Positions 42,522 to 51,442 of a stretch of 64,000 nucleotides of DNA are shown one piece after another. Origin of the DNA: Nocardia macrotermitis (GTDB lineage Bacteria > Actinomycetota > Actinomycetes > Mycobacteriales > Mycobacteriaceae); assembly GCF_009604405.1 (NCBI RefSeq), contig NZ_WEGK01000017.1:62001-126000 (forward strand), given 5' to 3'. The position numbers and the translations under genes were made by a program. How positions within the stretch are numbered: position 1 is the first letter of the stretch; every line of letters begins with the position of its first letter. A model generated the notes under the pieces. That model ran no database searches, was not told where the DNA came from, and worked only from the letters and a program-made list of their open reading frames with translations.

Positions 42522-43294
42522 CGAATTCGGCGCCCGTGGTTCCCGAGAGTCCCGCGCGGTTGCGCCGGTCCATCGCCGACGGCATCTGGACCGGCCCGAC
42601 CGCGGGCATCCTGGACGGATATCAGCAGGCGAACCTTGTCGTCGTACCCGCCTCGGCCGCAACGGAATTCGCCGAATACTGCGCGGCCAATCCGTCGGTG
42701 TGCCCGCTGCTGGCCGCGTCCGAACCGGGTGATCCGGAGCTCACCTACGACGGCTGCACCGTCGACGTGCGGACCATGGTGCCGCGCTATCGGGTGTGGG
42801 AGAACGGCGAACTCGCCGACGAGCCGTCGGATCTGACCCCTTGGTGGCGTACGGATTCGGTGGCCTTCGCGCTCGGTTGCAGCCATACGCTGGACGGGCC
42901 GTTGCGGCGCGTGGGTATCCCCGTCGCGGTCACCGCGCCGCCGGTGTATATCACCAGCCGCACGACCGTCGGTTCGACACGGTTCGACGGTCCCGTGGCG
43001 GTCAGTATGCGCCCCGTCGACAACGCGCTGATCGATACCGCGATCGAGGTCACCGCGGCACTGCCCACCGGACACGGCGCGCCGGTGCACGTCGGCGATC
43101 CGGCCGCGATCGGCCTGACCGACCTCGCCTCGCCCGATTTCGGGGTGTTCCCCGGCATCGCGCCGAATCGGACGCCGGTGTTCTGGAATTGCGGTGTCAC
43201 ACCGCAACTCGCGCTCGCCGGGGCCGGGCTGGCGTACGCGGCGACGCACTATCCGGGGCACATGCTCGTCCTGGACACGGTGGTCGCGTCGTGA
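42518..43294 (+). CDS. DUF1445 family protein (D-glutamate cyclase-type / putative hydro-lyase)
   Basis: A 258-aa protein with DUF1445 hallmarks: IADGIWTGPTAGILDGYQQANL near 20-41, CPLLAASEPGDPE, DSVAFALGCSHTLDGPL, and near the C-terminus PVFWNCGVTPQLALAGAG. Relatives are the N-terminal part of mammalian D-glutamate cyclase and bacterial proteins often annotated as hydro-lyases. Being coupled to an MHS carrier and PxpABC, it may convert a related compound into 5-oxoproline or glutamate. Precise reaction not established from sequence. Confidence 0.85.
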   Translation: MTNSAPVVPESPARLRRSIADGIWTGPTAGILDGYQQANLVVVPASAATEFAEYCAANPSVCPLLAASEPGDPELTYDGCTVDVRTMVPRYRVWENGELADEPSDLTPWWRTDSVAFALGCSHTLDGPLRRVGIPVAVTAPPVYITSRTTVGSTRFDGPVAVSMRPVDNALIDTAIEVTAALPTGHGAPVHVGDPAAIGLTDLASPDFGVFPGIAPNRTPVFWNCGVTPQLALAGAGLAYAATHYPGHMLVLDTVVAS

Positions 43295-43384
43295 CATCCA
43301 TCCGATCGAACATGTCGACCCTGTCGTGGTCACATTGACGGATCAACTATGGCATCGGACCAGCGCAAATCCAGTGGTGAGCAT

Positions 43385-43413
43385 TTGACTGCGCATGTAG
43401 AGAGAACTAAACT
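43385..43413 (+). promoter_or_regulatory. Promoter with 17-bp spacer giving a leaderless transcript
   Basis: TTGACT (43385-43390) and TAAACT (43408-43413) are separated by exactly 17 bp. Initiation about 7-8 bases downstream coincides with the ATG at 43421, so the VOC mRNA is probably leaderless, which fits the absence of a convincing ribosome binding site. Confidence 0.7.
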
Positions 43414-43420
43414 GCACACT

Positions 43421-43867
43421 ATGACCGCTGTCGAGGAAACCAACACCCTGCCCCCCTTCCATCTCGCGATCCCGGTCGTGGACATCGAGGCCGCCCGCGA
43501 GTTCTACGGCAACGTCCTGGGCTTCCCGCGCGGCCGCTCCGACGAGAAGTGGACCGACTGGAACGTGCGCGGCCACCAGGTCGTCACCCACGAGGTCGGC
43601 GGCGATCCCGATGCGGCCGTGCGCGGCACCAATCCCGTTGACGGACATCAGGTTCCGGTGCCGCACTTCGGTCTCGTGCTCTCGGTGGAGGAATTCGGGG
43701 AGCTCGCCGATCGGCTACGCGCGGTCGACACGAAGTTCGTCATCGAGCCCTATGTGCGGTTCAAGGGTGAGCCGGGGGAGCAGTGGACCATGTTCTTCCT
43801 GGATCCGTCCGGAAACGCGTTGGAGTTCAAGGCGTTCCGCAATATCGACCAGCTGTTCGCCGTCTGA
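43421..43867 (+). CDS. VOC superfamily (glyoxalase/dioxygenase-like) protein
   Basis: A 148-aa vicinal-oxygen-chelate protein: FHLAIPVVDIEAAREFYGNVLG at the start, VPHFGLVLSVEEFGELADRL in the middle and the closing FFLDPSGNALEFKAFRN. Candidate metal ligands are His in PFHLA (about 14), His in PHFG and Glu in NALEFK. The length suits a single fused pair of beta-alpha-beta-beta-beta modules. Function of this subgroup is unknown. It is 5 bp upstream of the XRE-cupin regulator and probably co-transcribed. Confidence 0.88.
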   Translation: MTAVEETNTLPPFHLAIPVVDIEAAREFYGNVLGFPRGRSDEKWTDWNVRGHQVVTHEVGGDPDAAVRGTNPVDGHQVPVPHFGLVLSVEEFGELADRLRAVDTKFVIEPYVRFKGEPGEQWTMFFLDPSGNALEFKAFRNIDQLFAV

Positions 43868-43872
43868 GTCCG

Positions 43873-44526
43873 ATGGCCGACATCGACGAGGTCGCGGGCG
43901 GGGACGACACCACCGGCGACGGTGTGCTCGCCCGCGACTTCCTGCTCCGGGTCGGTGAGCGCATCCGCGGCACTCGGATCGAGCGCGGTCTGACCGTGCA
44001 GCACCTGGCCGATCTGTCCGGCGTCAGCCGCCGCCTGCTCACCCAGATCGAACACGGCCAGGCGAACCCCAGCCTGGTGGCCGTGACCCGCATCGCCCGC
44101 AGCCTCGGCACCGAATTCACCGAACTGATCGGCGACGCCGGTCCCGCCGAGAGTGCTGTGGAACGCGTTCCGCCGGAAAGGTATTCGCTGGTCTGGACCT
44201 CCCCCGCGGGTAGCTCGGCCCACCTGCTGGTCTCCACTACCGGCGTCCGCACGGCCGACCTCTGGTCCTGGATCCTGGCCCCCGGCGACACCTACCGCGG
44301 CCTGCCCGACCCGCCCGGCTCCTTCGAACTCTTCCACATCACCCAGGGCCACCTCACCGTCCGCGCCGACGGCGCCGAAGTGACCATGGCCGCAGGCGAA
44401 TCCGCCCGCCTCCGCAGCGACCGCCCCTACAGCTACCACAACCCCGCCCCCACCCCTGTAACCTTCCTGCGCACCGTAGCCCTCGCGGGCAACCCCCGAA
44501 CCCCACGCCCCAAACCCGGCGACTGA
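43873..44526 (+). CDS. XRE-family regulator with C-terminal cupin
   Basis: A 217-aa regulator. Residues about 25-82 form a helix-turn-helix (VGERIRGTRIERGLTVQHLADLSGVSRRLLTQIEHGQANPS pattern, quoted in part: LADLSGVSRRLLTQIEHGQA). The C-terminal half is a cupin (ILAPGDTYRGLPDPPGS, LFHITQGHLTVRADG, YSYHNPAPTPVTF). Such proteins often repress amino-acid, polyamine or aldehyde metabolism genes. It shares a transcript with the VOC gene. Start ATG at 43873; the longer frame overlaps the VOC gene. Confidence 0.88.
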   Translation: MADIDEVAGGDDTTGDGVLARDFLLRVGERIRGTRIERGLTVQHLADLSGVSRRLLTQIEHGQANPSLVAVTRIARSLGTEFTELIGDAGPAESAVERVPPERYSLVWTSPAGSSAHLLVSTTGVRTADLWSWILAPGDTYRGLPDPPGSFELFHITQGHLTVRADGAEVTMAAGESARLRSDRPYSYHNPAPTPVTFLRTVALAGNPRTPRPKPGD

Positions 44527-44734
44527 AACCCCTTCTCTCCGCACAGAACAGCGAACCAACCCTGATCGCGTGCCGGATAGCAATTCTGCTCGGCTTGCTC
44601 CGCGACCAGCTGAGGTGCCGACGGCCGCCTCCGGACGCGATCCAGGGGGTACCGAACCTATGCGTCCGCGGCCGGTTGTCGGTGGGTGTGAGTACTGTCG
44701 ATCGGGCGGGGACGAGACTACGGAGGTATGGGCG

Positions 44735-47092
44735 GTGGGCGAGCGCGGTGGTGGGTGGTTCCGGGGGATCGGTGATCGGGTGCGGCGGATCATCGAGCGG
44801 CCCGGTAGTGCGGATCTGCTGCGGTATCGGCCGGTGGTCGATGCGGCGGGGGAGTTCGAGGACGAGTTCCGGGAATTGTCGCCGGAGGGCTTGATCGAGG
44901 CGGCCGAGCAGGTGCGGGCAGAGCCGGATCGGCCGTTCGAGGCCGATGAGCTCGCGCGGATCTGTGCGCTCGGGCGCGAGGCCGCGCGCCGGGCGCTGGA
45001 CGAGCGCCCGTTCGACACCCAGTTGCTCGGTGTGGTCGGGCTGCTGCGCGGTTATGTCGTGGAAATGGCCACCGGCGAGGGCAAGACACTGGTCGGCGCG
45101 CTGGCCGCGGCCGGATTCGCGCTGCGCGGCCGCCGGGTGCACGTGGTCTCGGTGAACGACTATCTGGCCCGCCGCGACGCGGAATGGATGGGTGAGCTGT
45201 ACGAGCTGCTGGGCGTGCGCGTCGGTTTCGTGGATCAGCACACCGAGCCGGAACAGCGCCGCGAGGCATACGCCTGCGATGTCACCTACGTACCGGTCAG
45301 CGAGGTCGGCTTCGACGTCCTGCGCGACCGGATGCGCACCGACCCCGACGAGATCCTGCTGCCCGAGCCGGACGTGGTCATCGTCGACGAGGCCGATTCG
45401 GTGATGATCGACGAGGCCACCGTGCCGCTGGTGCTCGCGGGCGCGATCGACCACGGCCACGACGACGTCGACGTCGCACATCTGGTGCGCGACCTGGCCG
45501 AATCGGTGCACTACGAGGTCGACGGCGATCGCCGCAACGTCTTCCTCACCGACACCGGTATCGACCACGTCCAGGAGTTGCTCGGCGGCGTCGACCTCTA
45601 CACCGTCGAACAGGCCGATCAACTGACCCGCATCCAACTCGCCCTGCACGCGCACGCGCTGCTGCACCGCGATGTGGACTACCTCGTCCGCGACGGCCGG
45701 GTCGAGTTGATCAACGCCGCCCGCGGCCGCGTCGCGCGCCTGCAACGCTGGCCCGACGGACTGCACGCCGCGGTCGAGGCCAAGGAGGGCCTGGACACCA
45801 CGCCGACCGGCACGATCCTGGATTCGATTCTGGTGCAGGCGTTGATCGGTCGTTACCGCACCGTCTGCGGGATGAGCGGTACGGCCGTCGCGGTGGCCGA
45901 TCAGCTCGCGGAGTTCTATCGGCTGGAAACCGGCGCGATCCCCACCAATGTGCCCTGCGTGCGCACCGACGAACCCGATCGCCTCTACCTCACCGAGGAC
46001 GCCAAATTCGACGCCATCGTCGAATACGTGCGCACGGTGCACGAGGAGGGTCGCCCGGTGCTGTTGGGCACCGCGAGCGTGGCCGAATCCGAGCGGATCG
46101 CGCGCACCCTGGTCGAGGCCGAGATCGGCGGGGTCGTGCTCAATGCCAAGAACGATGCCGAGGAGGCCGGAATCATCGCGCGCGCGGGCGAATTCGGCCG
46201 CGTGACGATCTCGACCCAGATGGCCGGTCGCGGCACCGACATCCGGCTGGGCTCGACCGACGGCGAGGACGACGGCCGCGTCACCGAACTCGGTGGCCTG
46301 TGCGTGGTCGGCGCGGGCCGCTACCACACCGGGCGGCTGGACGATCAGCTGCGCGGCCGGGCCGGTCGGCAGGGCGATCCGGGCAGTTCGGTGTTCTTCA
46401 CCAGCCTCGAGGATCAGGTGCTGGTAGATCGGGTCCGCCCGGTGCAGGCCCGCAAGGTCGACGAGGACGGCCGCGTGCACGACACCGAGGCGCAGCGGTC
46501 CATGGATCACGCCCAGCGGGTCGCGGAGGGCGAACATCTGGCGATGCACCGCAACACCTGGCGCTACCACCAGTTGATCACCATCCAGCGCGACAATGTG
46601 CTCCAGCATCGCGACGACGTGTTGCGAAACGATCTGGCCGCCAAGCGAATGCGGTACATGTGCGCCGAGCACTACGAGAGTTGCGAGGCCGAGGCGGGCG
46701 AGGCCGTCACGGCCGAGGCCGCCCGGCTGATCGTGCTGCATCAGCTCGATCGGCGCTGGAGTGAGCACATGTCCTATCTGGCCGACGTGCGCGAGGGCAT
46801 CCACCTGCGCGCTCTGGGCCGAGAAACGCCGATCGACGAATTCCACCGCATCGCCGTCGAGGAGTTCGGCACCTTCCTGACCACGGTGTACGACCGGGCC
46901 GCGGACACCTTCGAGCGCGCCGAGATCACCGCCGACGGGGTGGATCTCGAGGCGATCGGCGCCCAGGGGCCGTCGTCCACCTGGACGTATCTGATCAACG
47001 ACAACCCGTTCGGCACCCACGGCGAGCGCCTCGCGGAGTACGTGGGCGGCAAGGTGCGCCAGGGCGCGGTGAAACTGGGGCTGCGGGACTGA
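44735..47092 (+). CDS. secA2: Accessory Sec translocase ATPase SecA2
   Basis: A 785-aa SecA-type ATPase. Walker A is MATGEGKT (111-118); HVVSVNDYLARRDAEWMG, DEADSVMIDEATVPL (Walker B region), GTASVAESERIA, STQMAGRGTDI and GGLCVVGAGRYHTGRLDDQLRGRAGRQGDPG are SecA motifs. It ends without the Zn-binding C-terminal tail of housekeeping SecA and has the shorter length typical of mycobacterial SecA2. GTG 44735 was picked because GGAGG lies eight bases upstream; the open frame extends further but into sequence without SecA similarity. It abuts the convergent siderophore reductase gene with no spacer. Confidence 0.9.
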   Translation: MGERGGGWFRGIGDRVRRIIERPGSADLLRYRPVVDAAGEFEDEFRELSPEGLIEAAEQVRAEPDRPFEADELARICALGREAARRALDERPFDTQLLGVVGLLRGYVVEMATGEGKTLVGALAAAGFALRGRRVHVVSVNDYLARRDAEWMGELYELLGVRVGFVDQHTEPEQRREAYACDVTYVPVSEVGFDVLRDRMRTDPDEILLPEPDVVIVDEADSVMIDEATVPLVLAGAIDHGHDDVDVAHLVRDLAESVHYEVDGDRRNVFLTDTGIDHVQELLGGVDLYTVEQADQLTRIQLALHAHALLHRDVDYLVRDGRVELINAARGRVARLQRWPDGLHAAVEAKEGLDTTPTGTILDSILVQALIGRYRTVCGMSGTAVAVADQLAEFYRLETGAIPTNVPCVRTDEPDRLYLTEDAKFDAIVEYVRTVHEEGRPVLLGTASVAESERIARTLVEAEIGGVVLNAKNDAEEAGIIARAGEFGRVTISTQMAGRGTDIRLGSTDGEDDGRVTELGGLCVVGAGRYHTGRLDDQLRGRAGRQGDPGSSVFFTSLEDQVLVDRVRPVQARKVDEDGRVHDTEAQRSMDHAQRVAEGEHLAMHRNTWRYHQLITIQRDNVLQHRDDVLRNDLAAKRMRYMCAEHYESCEAEAGEAVTAEAARLIVLHQLDRRWSEHMSYLADVREGIHLRALGRETPIDEFHRIAVEEFGTFLTTVYDRAADTFERAEITADGVDLEAIGAQGPSSTWTYLINDNPFGTHGERLAEYVGGKVRQGAVKLGLRD

Positions 47093-47791
47093 CTACTTCC
47101 AGTACGCGCGCCCGGCGACATTCTCCTTGGGCAGACGGGATTTCAACGCCTTGAGGATCGCCCGCGTCGTCGCCGCATCGCAGGCCGCCCAGCCGAACGC
47201 GTCGGGTGCGCAGGTCAGCGATTCGGCGACCTGACGCAGCGCCTGCCCGTCGCCCGCCCGCTCGACCCAGCTCACCTCGGTCTTCGGTCCGGTGCGCACG
47301 GGCAGCTCGCGATCGGATTCGTGCTGCCATTCGAGCCAGACCCGGGCGGGTGTCTCGCCGATGGCCTCGAGCAGCGAGTTGATCGCGGGCAGCGAGGCGG
47401 TATCGCCGAAGATCACGAATTCCGGCGGAACAGGCTGGGGGACAGCGAATTTCGAGCCCATCACGGTCGCGTCGACGACATCCCCCACCGCGGCGTCGCG
47501 CGCCCACTGCGAGGCCGGGCCCGCGTGCAACGCGAATTCGATATCGAACGCGTCGCCCGCGGGATCCGGATCGACCAGCGTGTATCCGCGCTGCACCAGA
47601 TTCTCGCCGCCGTCGGGGAACCAGATGCGGATCCACTGGGTCGGATGCACCGGATGCGCGGCCAGCAGGCCGCCCCCGGTGAAGCTCAGCCGCAGATAGT
47701 GGTCACTGATCTGCCGCGTGCCGGTGACGGTGAGCCGGTAGTCGTCGGCCCGCAGTGCCTTGAGGACGAATCCGTTGAACCCTTTTCCCAT
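47093..47791 (-). CDS. Second siderophore-interacting protein (ferric-siderophore reductase)
   Basis: A 232-aa SIP/ViuB-family flavoprotein. It shows HYLRLSFTGGGLL, TQWIRIWFPDGGENLVQRGYTLVDPDP (flavin RxYT motif), FALHAGPASQWARDAAVGDVV, GDTASLPAINSLLEAIG and the C-terminal GWAACDAATTRAILKALK...YWK. Compared with the protein at 34015 it is the more classical form with a full C-terminal NAD(P)H lobe. An iron box directly upstream shows it belongs to the same regulon, about 19 kb from the siderophore biosynthesis genes. Confidence 0.92.
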   Translation of the reverse strand: MGKGFNGFVLKALRADDYRLTVTGTRQISDHYLRLSFTGGGLLAAHPVHPTQWIRIWFPDGGENLVQRGYTLVDPDPAGDAFDIEFALHAGPASQWARDAAVGDVVDATVMGSKFAVPQPVPPEFVIFGDTASLPAINSLLEAIGETPARVWLEWQHESDRELPVRTGPKTEVSWVERAGDGQALRQVAESLTCAPDAFGWAACDAATTRAILKALKSRLPKENVAGRAYWK

Positions 47792-47795
47792 GGCA

Positions 47796-47814
47796 TTAGG
47801 TTAGCCAAACCATA
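47796..47814 (-). promoter_or_regulatory. Iron box of the second siderophore-interacting protein
   Basis: TTAGGTTAGCCAAACCATA matches the IdeR consensus at 15 of 19 positions and starts only 4 bp before the start codon at 47791, so it overlaps the translation start region. The rest of 47815-48105 shows no other feature apart from possible upstream extension of the glycosidase gene. Confidence 0.88.
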
Positions 47815-48105
47815 TCTCGGAGTCACGCCCTTGATTTGCCGGTCCACCGCCCACGCGCGAGCCGGGCGCAGGTGTCGAGGATCGACGTATCCGCGCCGCC
47901 GCGAACCGCTACGCTTGATCACCTGAGCCGGTCCGGCCGCAGCGCGACCACCTGGTCCGATATGGCCCGCCGGAGCTGATTGTCCGAAGCACGATGCCCA
48001 GCTGTTCCCGGTGCAATGGGAGGAACCGTTCGGAATGGTGACGATCGAGGCAATGGGGTACGAGCCGGTGACGAGATCACCGCGCATGGCGACGGGTCCG
48101 CGCGG

Positions 48106-50217
48106 ATGACCCCGCTCAACGCCGGAGAACCGGCCACGCTCGGTGGGGCGGGGGGTGCGATAACGCTGGTGGAGGGCAGCACATTCTGTCTGTCCGACCG
48201 CGTCGGCGATGTCGAACTCGGTACCTCGCACGGGCTGTTCTATCGCGACGCGCGGGTGGTGTCGCGCTGGGAGCTGCGGGTGGACGGGCATCGGCCCGAA
48301 CCGCTGTCGGTGCTCAGCCCGGAGGCGTTCACCGCGCGATTCGTGCTGCGCCGCCCGCCGCGCCCCGGTGCGGCCGACAGCACCCTGCTCGTGGTGCGTG
48401 ATCGCCTGGTCGCCGACGGCCTGCGCGAGACGGTCACCTTGGAGAATCTCGGCCGCGAACCCACCGCCGTGGTCCTCGAGCTGCACGCCGAGGGCGATTT
48501 CGTGGATCTGTTCGCGGTCAAGGAGGGGCGCGGGGGTCACGGTCGCGCGGAGGTCCTGGTCACCGACAACGAACTGCTGTTCACCGACCGCTCCGATCGG
48601 GCCCGGGGCCTGGCGGTCACCTCCTCGGAACTGCCGCAGGTGCTGCCCGGTTCGCTGTCCTGGCGGGTGGTGGTGCCGCCCGGCGGGCGCTGGCGGACCG
48701 AGATCCTGGCCCAGCCGACCATGGCCAATCAGCGGGCCCGGGTGCCGGTGCGTCCGGGCGAGCACTACGGGGCCAGCGAACCCGGCCGCAAGATCGAGGC
48801 GTGGCGCGATACCGCGACCAAACTCACCTCGGGCGATCCGCTGCTCACCGCGGTACTGCAACGCACCGAGAGCGATCTTGGCGCGCTGCGCATCCACGAC
48901 GACACCCGCGAGGGCCGCACCTTCGTCGCCGCGGGCGCGCCCTGGTTCATGACGCTGTTCGGCCGGGACAGCCTGCTCACGGCGTGGATGGCGCTGCCGC
49001 TGGACGTCGGCCTGGCACTGGGCACCATGCAGCAGCTGGCCGAGATGCAGGGCCAGCGGGTGGATCCGCTGACCGAGGAGGAACCGGGCCGGATCATGCA
49101 CGAGATCCGGCGCGGGCCCGCCAGCGGTCAGGTGCTCGGCGGTGAGGTGTATTACGGAACCGTCGATGCCACACCGCTTTTCGTGATGTTGCTGGCGCAG
49201 GTGCGGCGCTGGGGCGCGGATATCGAGGCGGTGCGGGCGCTGCTGCCCGCCGCCGATGCCGCGCTGGAGTGGATCGAGCGTTTCGGCGATCGCGACGGCG
49301 ACGGCTTCGTCGAATATCAGCGCGCCACCGATCGCGGCCTGGCCAATCAGGGCTGGAAGGACAGTTTCGACGGGATCAACGACAGCACAGGGCATTTGGC
49401 GGAAGCGCCGATCGCGCTGTGTGAGGTGCAGGGGTACGTCTACGCCGCGTTGACCGCGCGGGCGGAGCTGGCCGAGGAATTCGGTGAGTCCGCGCTCGCG
49501 ATCCGGTTGCGCGATCGGGCCGCGGAACTGCGCAGCAAATTCGCCGAGGCGTTCTGGATACCCGAAAAGGGTTGGTACGCAATAGCTCTGGACCGAAGAA
49601 AACAGCGCGTCGATGCGCTCACCAGCAATATCGGGCACTGCCTGTGGTCCGGCATCGTATCCGACGAACATGCCGCGCGGATCGTGGAGAACCTGTCCAC
49701 GCCGCAGATGGACAGCGGATTCGGTTTGCGCACACTGGCTTCGGATATGGGCGCGTTCAATCCGATGAGTTACCACAATGGTTCGGTCTGGCCGCACGAC
49801 ACCGCGGTCGCCGTCGCCGGGCTGCTGCGCTACCGGCACATTCCCGGCGCGATCGAGCTGGCCACCCGACTGTCGGACGGATTGCTGGACGCGGCAGCGG
49901 CTTTCGGGGGTCGGCTGCCCGAATTGTTCTGTGGTTTCCCGAGATCCAGATTCCCGGCCCCGGTCCCGTACCCGACCTCCTGCTCGCCGCAGGCATGGGC
50001 CAGCGCGGCCCCGCTGCTGCTGGTGCGCTCGTTCCTCGGTCTGGAACCCGATGTGCCGCACCGCACTTTGACGGTGCTGCCGCATCTGCCCGAACGCTGG
50101 GGGCGGGTCGAACTCACCGATCTGCGCCTGGGCGGCACGGTGCTGGACTTGGTGGTCGACGGCGTGCAGGTGGGTTCGTCGAATCTGCCGGACGACTGGA
50201 AACTCATCACCCACTGA
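48106..50217 (+). CDS. Glycogen debranching-type amylo-alpha-1,6-glucosidase family protein
   Basis: About 703 residues. The N-terminal beta-rich domain starts TLVEGSTFCLSDRVGDV and LFYRDARVVSRWEL; the C-terminal (alpha/alpha)6 catalytic domain has WFMTLFGRDSLLTAWMALPL, DRDGDGFVEYQRATDRGLAN and SYHNGSVWPHDTAVAVAG, where the acid/base Glu/Asp residues usually sit. Family members trim alpha-1,6 branches of glycogen-like glucans or related sugars. The start is uncertain: the frame is open from a TTG at 47980; 48106 was preferred because sequence resembling the family begins there. Monocistronic. Confidence 0.8.
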   Translation: MTPLNAGEPATLGGAGGAITLVEGSTFCLSDRVGDVELGTSHGLFYRDARVVSRWELRVDGHRPEPLSVLSPEAFTARFVLRRPPRPGAADSTLLVVRDRLVADGLRETVTLENLGREPTAVVLELHAEGDFVDLFAVKEGRGGHGRAEVLVTDNELLFTDRSDRARGLAVTSSELPQVLPGSLSWRVVVPPGGRWRTEILAQPTMANQRARVPVRPGEHYGASEPGRKIEAWRDTATKLTSGDPLLTAVLQRTESDLGALRIHDDTREGRTFVAAGAPWFMTLFGRDSLLTAWMALPLDVGLALGTMQQLAEMQGQRVDPLTEEEPGRIMHEIRRGPASGQVLGGEVYYGTVDATPLFVMLLAQVRRWGADIEAVRALLPAADAALEWIERFGDRDGDGFVEYQRATDRGLANQGWKDSFDGINDSTGHLAEAPIALCEVQGYVYAALTARAELAEEFGESALAIRLRDRAAELRSKFAEAFWIPEKGWYAIALDRRKQRVDALTSNIGHCLWSGIVSDEHAARIVENLSTPQMDSGFGLRTLASDMGAFNPMSYHNGSVWPHDTAVAVAGLLRYRHIPGAIELATRLSDGLLDAAAAFGGRLPELFCGFPRSRFPAPVPYPTSCSPQAWASAAPLLLVRSFLGLEPDVPHRTLTVLPHLPERWGRVELTDLRLGGTVLDLVVDGVQVGSSNLPDDWKLITH

Positions 50218-50230
50218 GCGGGCGACGGGG

Positions 50231-50875
50231 TCACCACCCGGTTTCGGTGACCCCGCGGCCCTGCTCGTGCACGATCTCCTCCTGCTCGACGAAACCCGAC
50301 GACGATGTCCCGCCCGTGGGTCCCGGTGCCGGGGGAGTCGATGTGGGCTCGGGCGCAACGCTTTTCGCCGGGGACCAGCCGGTCTCGGTGACGCCGCCGC
50401 CGCGCTGCGGGGGCAACTGCTCCGCATGTTCGAAGGGGGCGGCGGCGGTCTCGGTGTTCCGGCGCTCCGGCGAATTCGGCGGCGCGAGCGACACTTCGGG
50501 CACCACCGGACGCTGCGAGGTCAGATCGGGCATCCCCTCGACGATCTCGTGCACCTTCGGGAAACGGCCGCGCATTTCCTGCAGCGGCGCCATGAGTTCG
50601 CGACTCTTGCGGGCCAATTCCGCCGCGGCCTCCTGTGCCGCCGTGGTCACCGCGCGGGCGAGTTCGGCATTGGTGAGATCGGAGATGCTGCCGTTGAATT
50701 TGGTTTCGATCACGGTGCCGTCGGCATTCACCGTGACGGTCACCCGCTTACCGCGCGAGGTGCCCGTCGCGGTGAGTTGGGTGCGGCGCAACTGCAAATC
50801 GGCGATCAACGCCATCTGATCCTGGAAAGCCGCCCTGACATCCGCCAGTTGCGCCATTGCGAATTCGTTCGCCAT
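50231..50875 (-). CDS. YbaB/EbfC-type protein of an ESX toxin locus
   Basis: A 214-aa protein. Residues 1-100 resemble YbaB/EbfC nucleoid proteins (RVTVTVNADGTVIETKF, a helix ELARAVTTAAQEAAAELARK). The remaining half is Pro/Ser/Thr-rich and disordered, and contains the peptide GVTETGW twice, once internally and once as the exact C-terminus. In actinobacteria such proteins often stand beside WXG100-like genes and large toxins. It lies 17 bp downstream of the EspC-like gene on the same strand, so the pair forms an operon divergent from the toxin. A chaperone or adaptor role is speculative. Confidence 0.75.
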   Translation of the reverse strand: MANEFAMAQLADVRAAFQDQMALIADLQLRRTQLTATGTSRGKRVTVTVNADGTVIETKFNGSISDLTNAELARAVTTAAQEAAAELARKSRELMAPLQEMRGRFPKVHEIVEGMPDLTSQRPVVPEVSLAPPNSPERRNTETAAAPFEHAEQLPPQRGGGVTETGWSPAKSVAPEPTSTPPAPGPTGGTSSSGFVEQEEIVHEQGRGVTETGW

Positions 50876-50892
50876 TGTCTAACCGCTGCGGG

Positions 50893-51201
50893 CTATTTGA
50901 AGCCGTCGGAGTTGCCGTCATCGGTATCGGTGAGGTATTTCGACGAAGTCTGCTGACCGTCGGCGTGGCTGCTGGAATGGCCCGCCAGCCCGTCGGTGAT
51001 GGTGTGCAACTGCGTCTGCGCATCCAGATACCCGTTCTCCACGGCGAATTTGTATCCGTACACGTCCTCGCCCCAGGGCGAGCCCAGGCCGTCGGCCTGG
51101 GACTGCAACGTGGTGAGCGCGTTGGAGATTCGATCGCTGACGTGCCGTGTCTTCTCCGCGGCCTGACGGAGCAGTTCCGGATCCACCTGAACTTTACCCA
51201 T
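50893..51201 (-). CDS. EspC/WXG100-like ESX secretion-associated protein
   Basis: A 102-aa helical protein: MGKVQVDPELLRQAAEKTRHVSDRI forms the first helix and the following segment has SPWGEDVYG, a W-x-G turn, with a second helix FAVENGYLDAQTQLHTITDGL. The length and DPELL start fit the EspC/DUF2580 branch of WXG100 proteins, which dimerise with or accompany type VII secretion substrates. It is divergent from the toxin (240 bp between starts), a common layout for ESX-linked polymorphic toxins. Confidence 0.82.
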   Translation of the reverse strand: MGKVQVDPELLRQAAEKTRHVSDRISNALTTLQSQADGLGSPWGEDVYGYKFAVENGYLDAQTQLHTITDGLAGHSSSHADGQQTSSKYLTDTDDGNSDGFK

Positions 51202-51442
51202 GGCTGGCCCCTCCGACCGGTGTACTCGAACGTCGTTCGCACATGGCGTCTTCCGATCAAAGATAGCGGTATCACCGAACCGGTGGCAACCGGATTCGAA
51301 AGGCCGTATAGTCCAAGGGTTTTGGGGGCTTGCGATCGCGCCCGCGGTATGTCACGGTGACGAAAGCAGTGCGGTAGAGTTTTTCGCACCGGGAAGTCCG
51401 GACCGTCGGATGGGGTGGGTGGTCGCCATAGCTGGTGGTGGG

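Noticed and set aside
47686..50427. 913-aa minus-strand frame opposite the debranching enzyme
   Set aside because: No family features, while the plus strand carries clear glycosidase motifs.
51200..51442. 81-residue N-terminal extension of the toxin frame
   Set aside because: It would overlap the divergent WXG100-like promoter region and has no WXG100 character; the ATG at 51443 begins the helical head.
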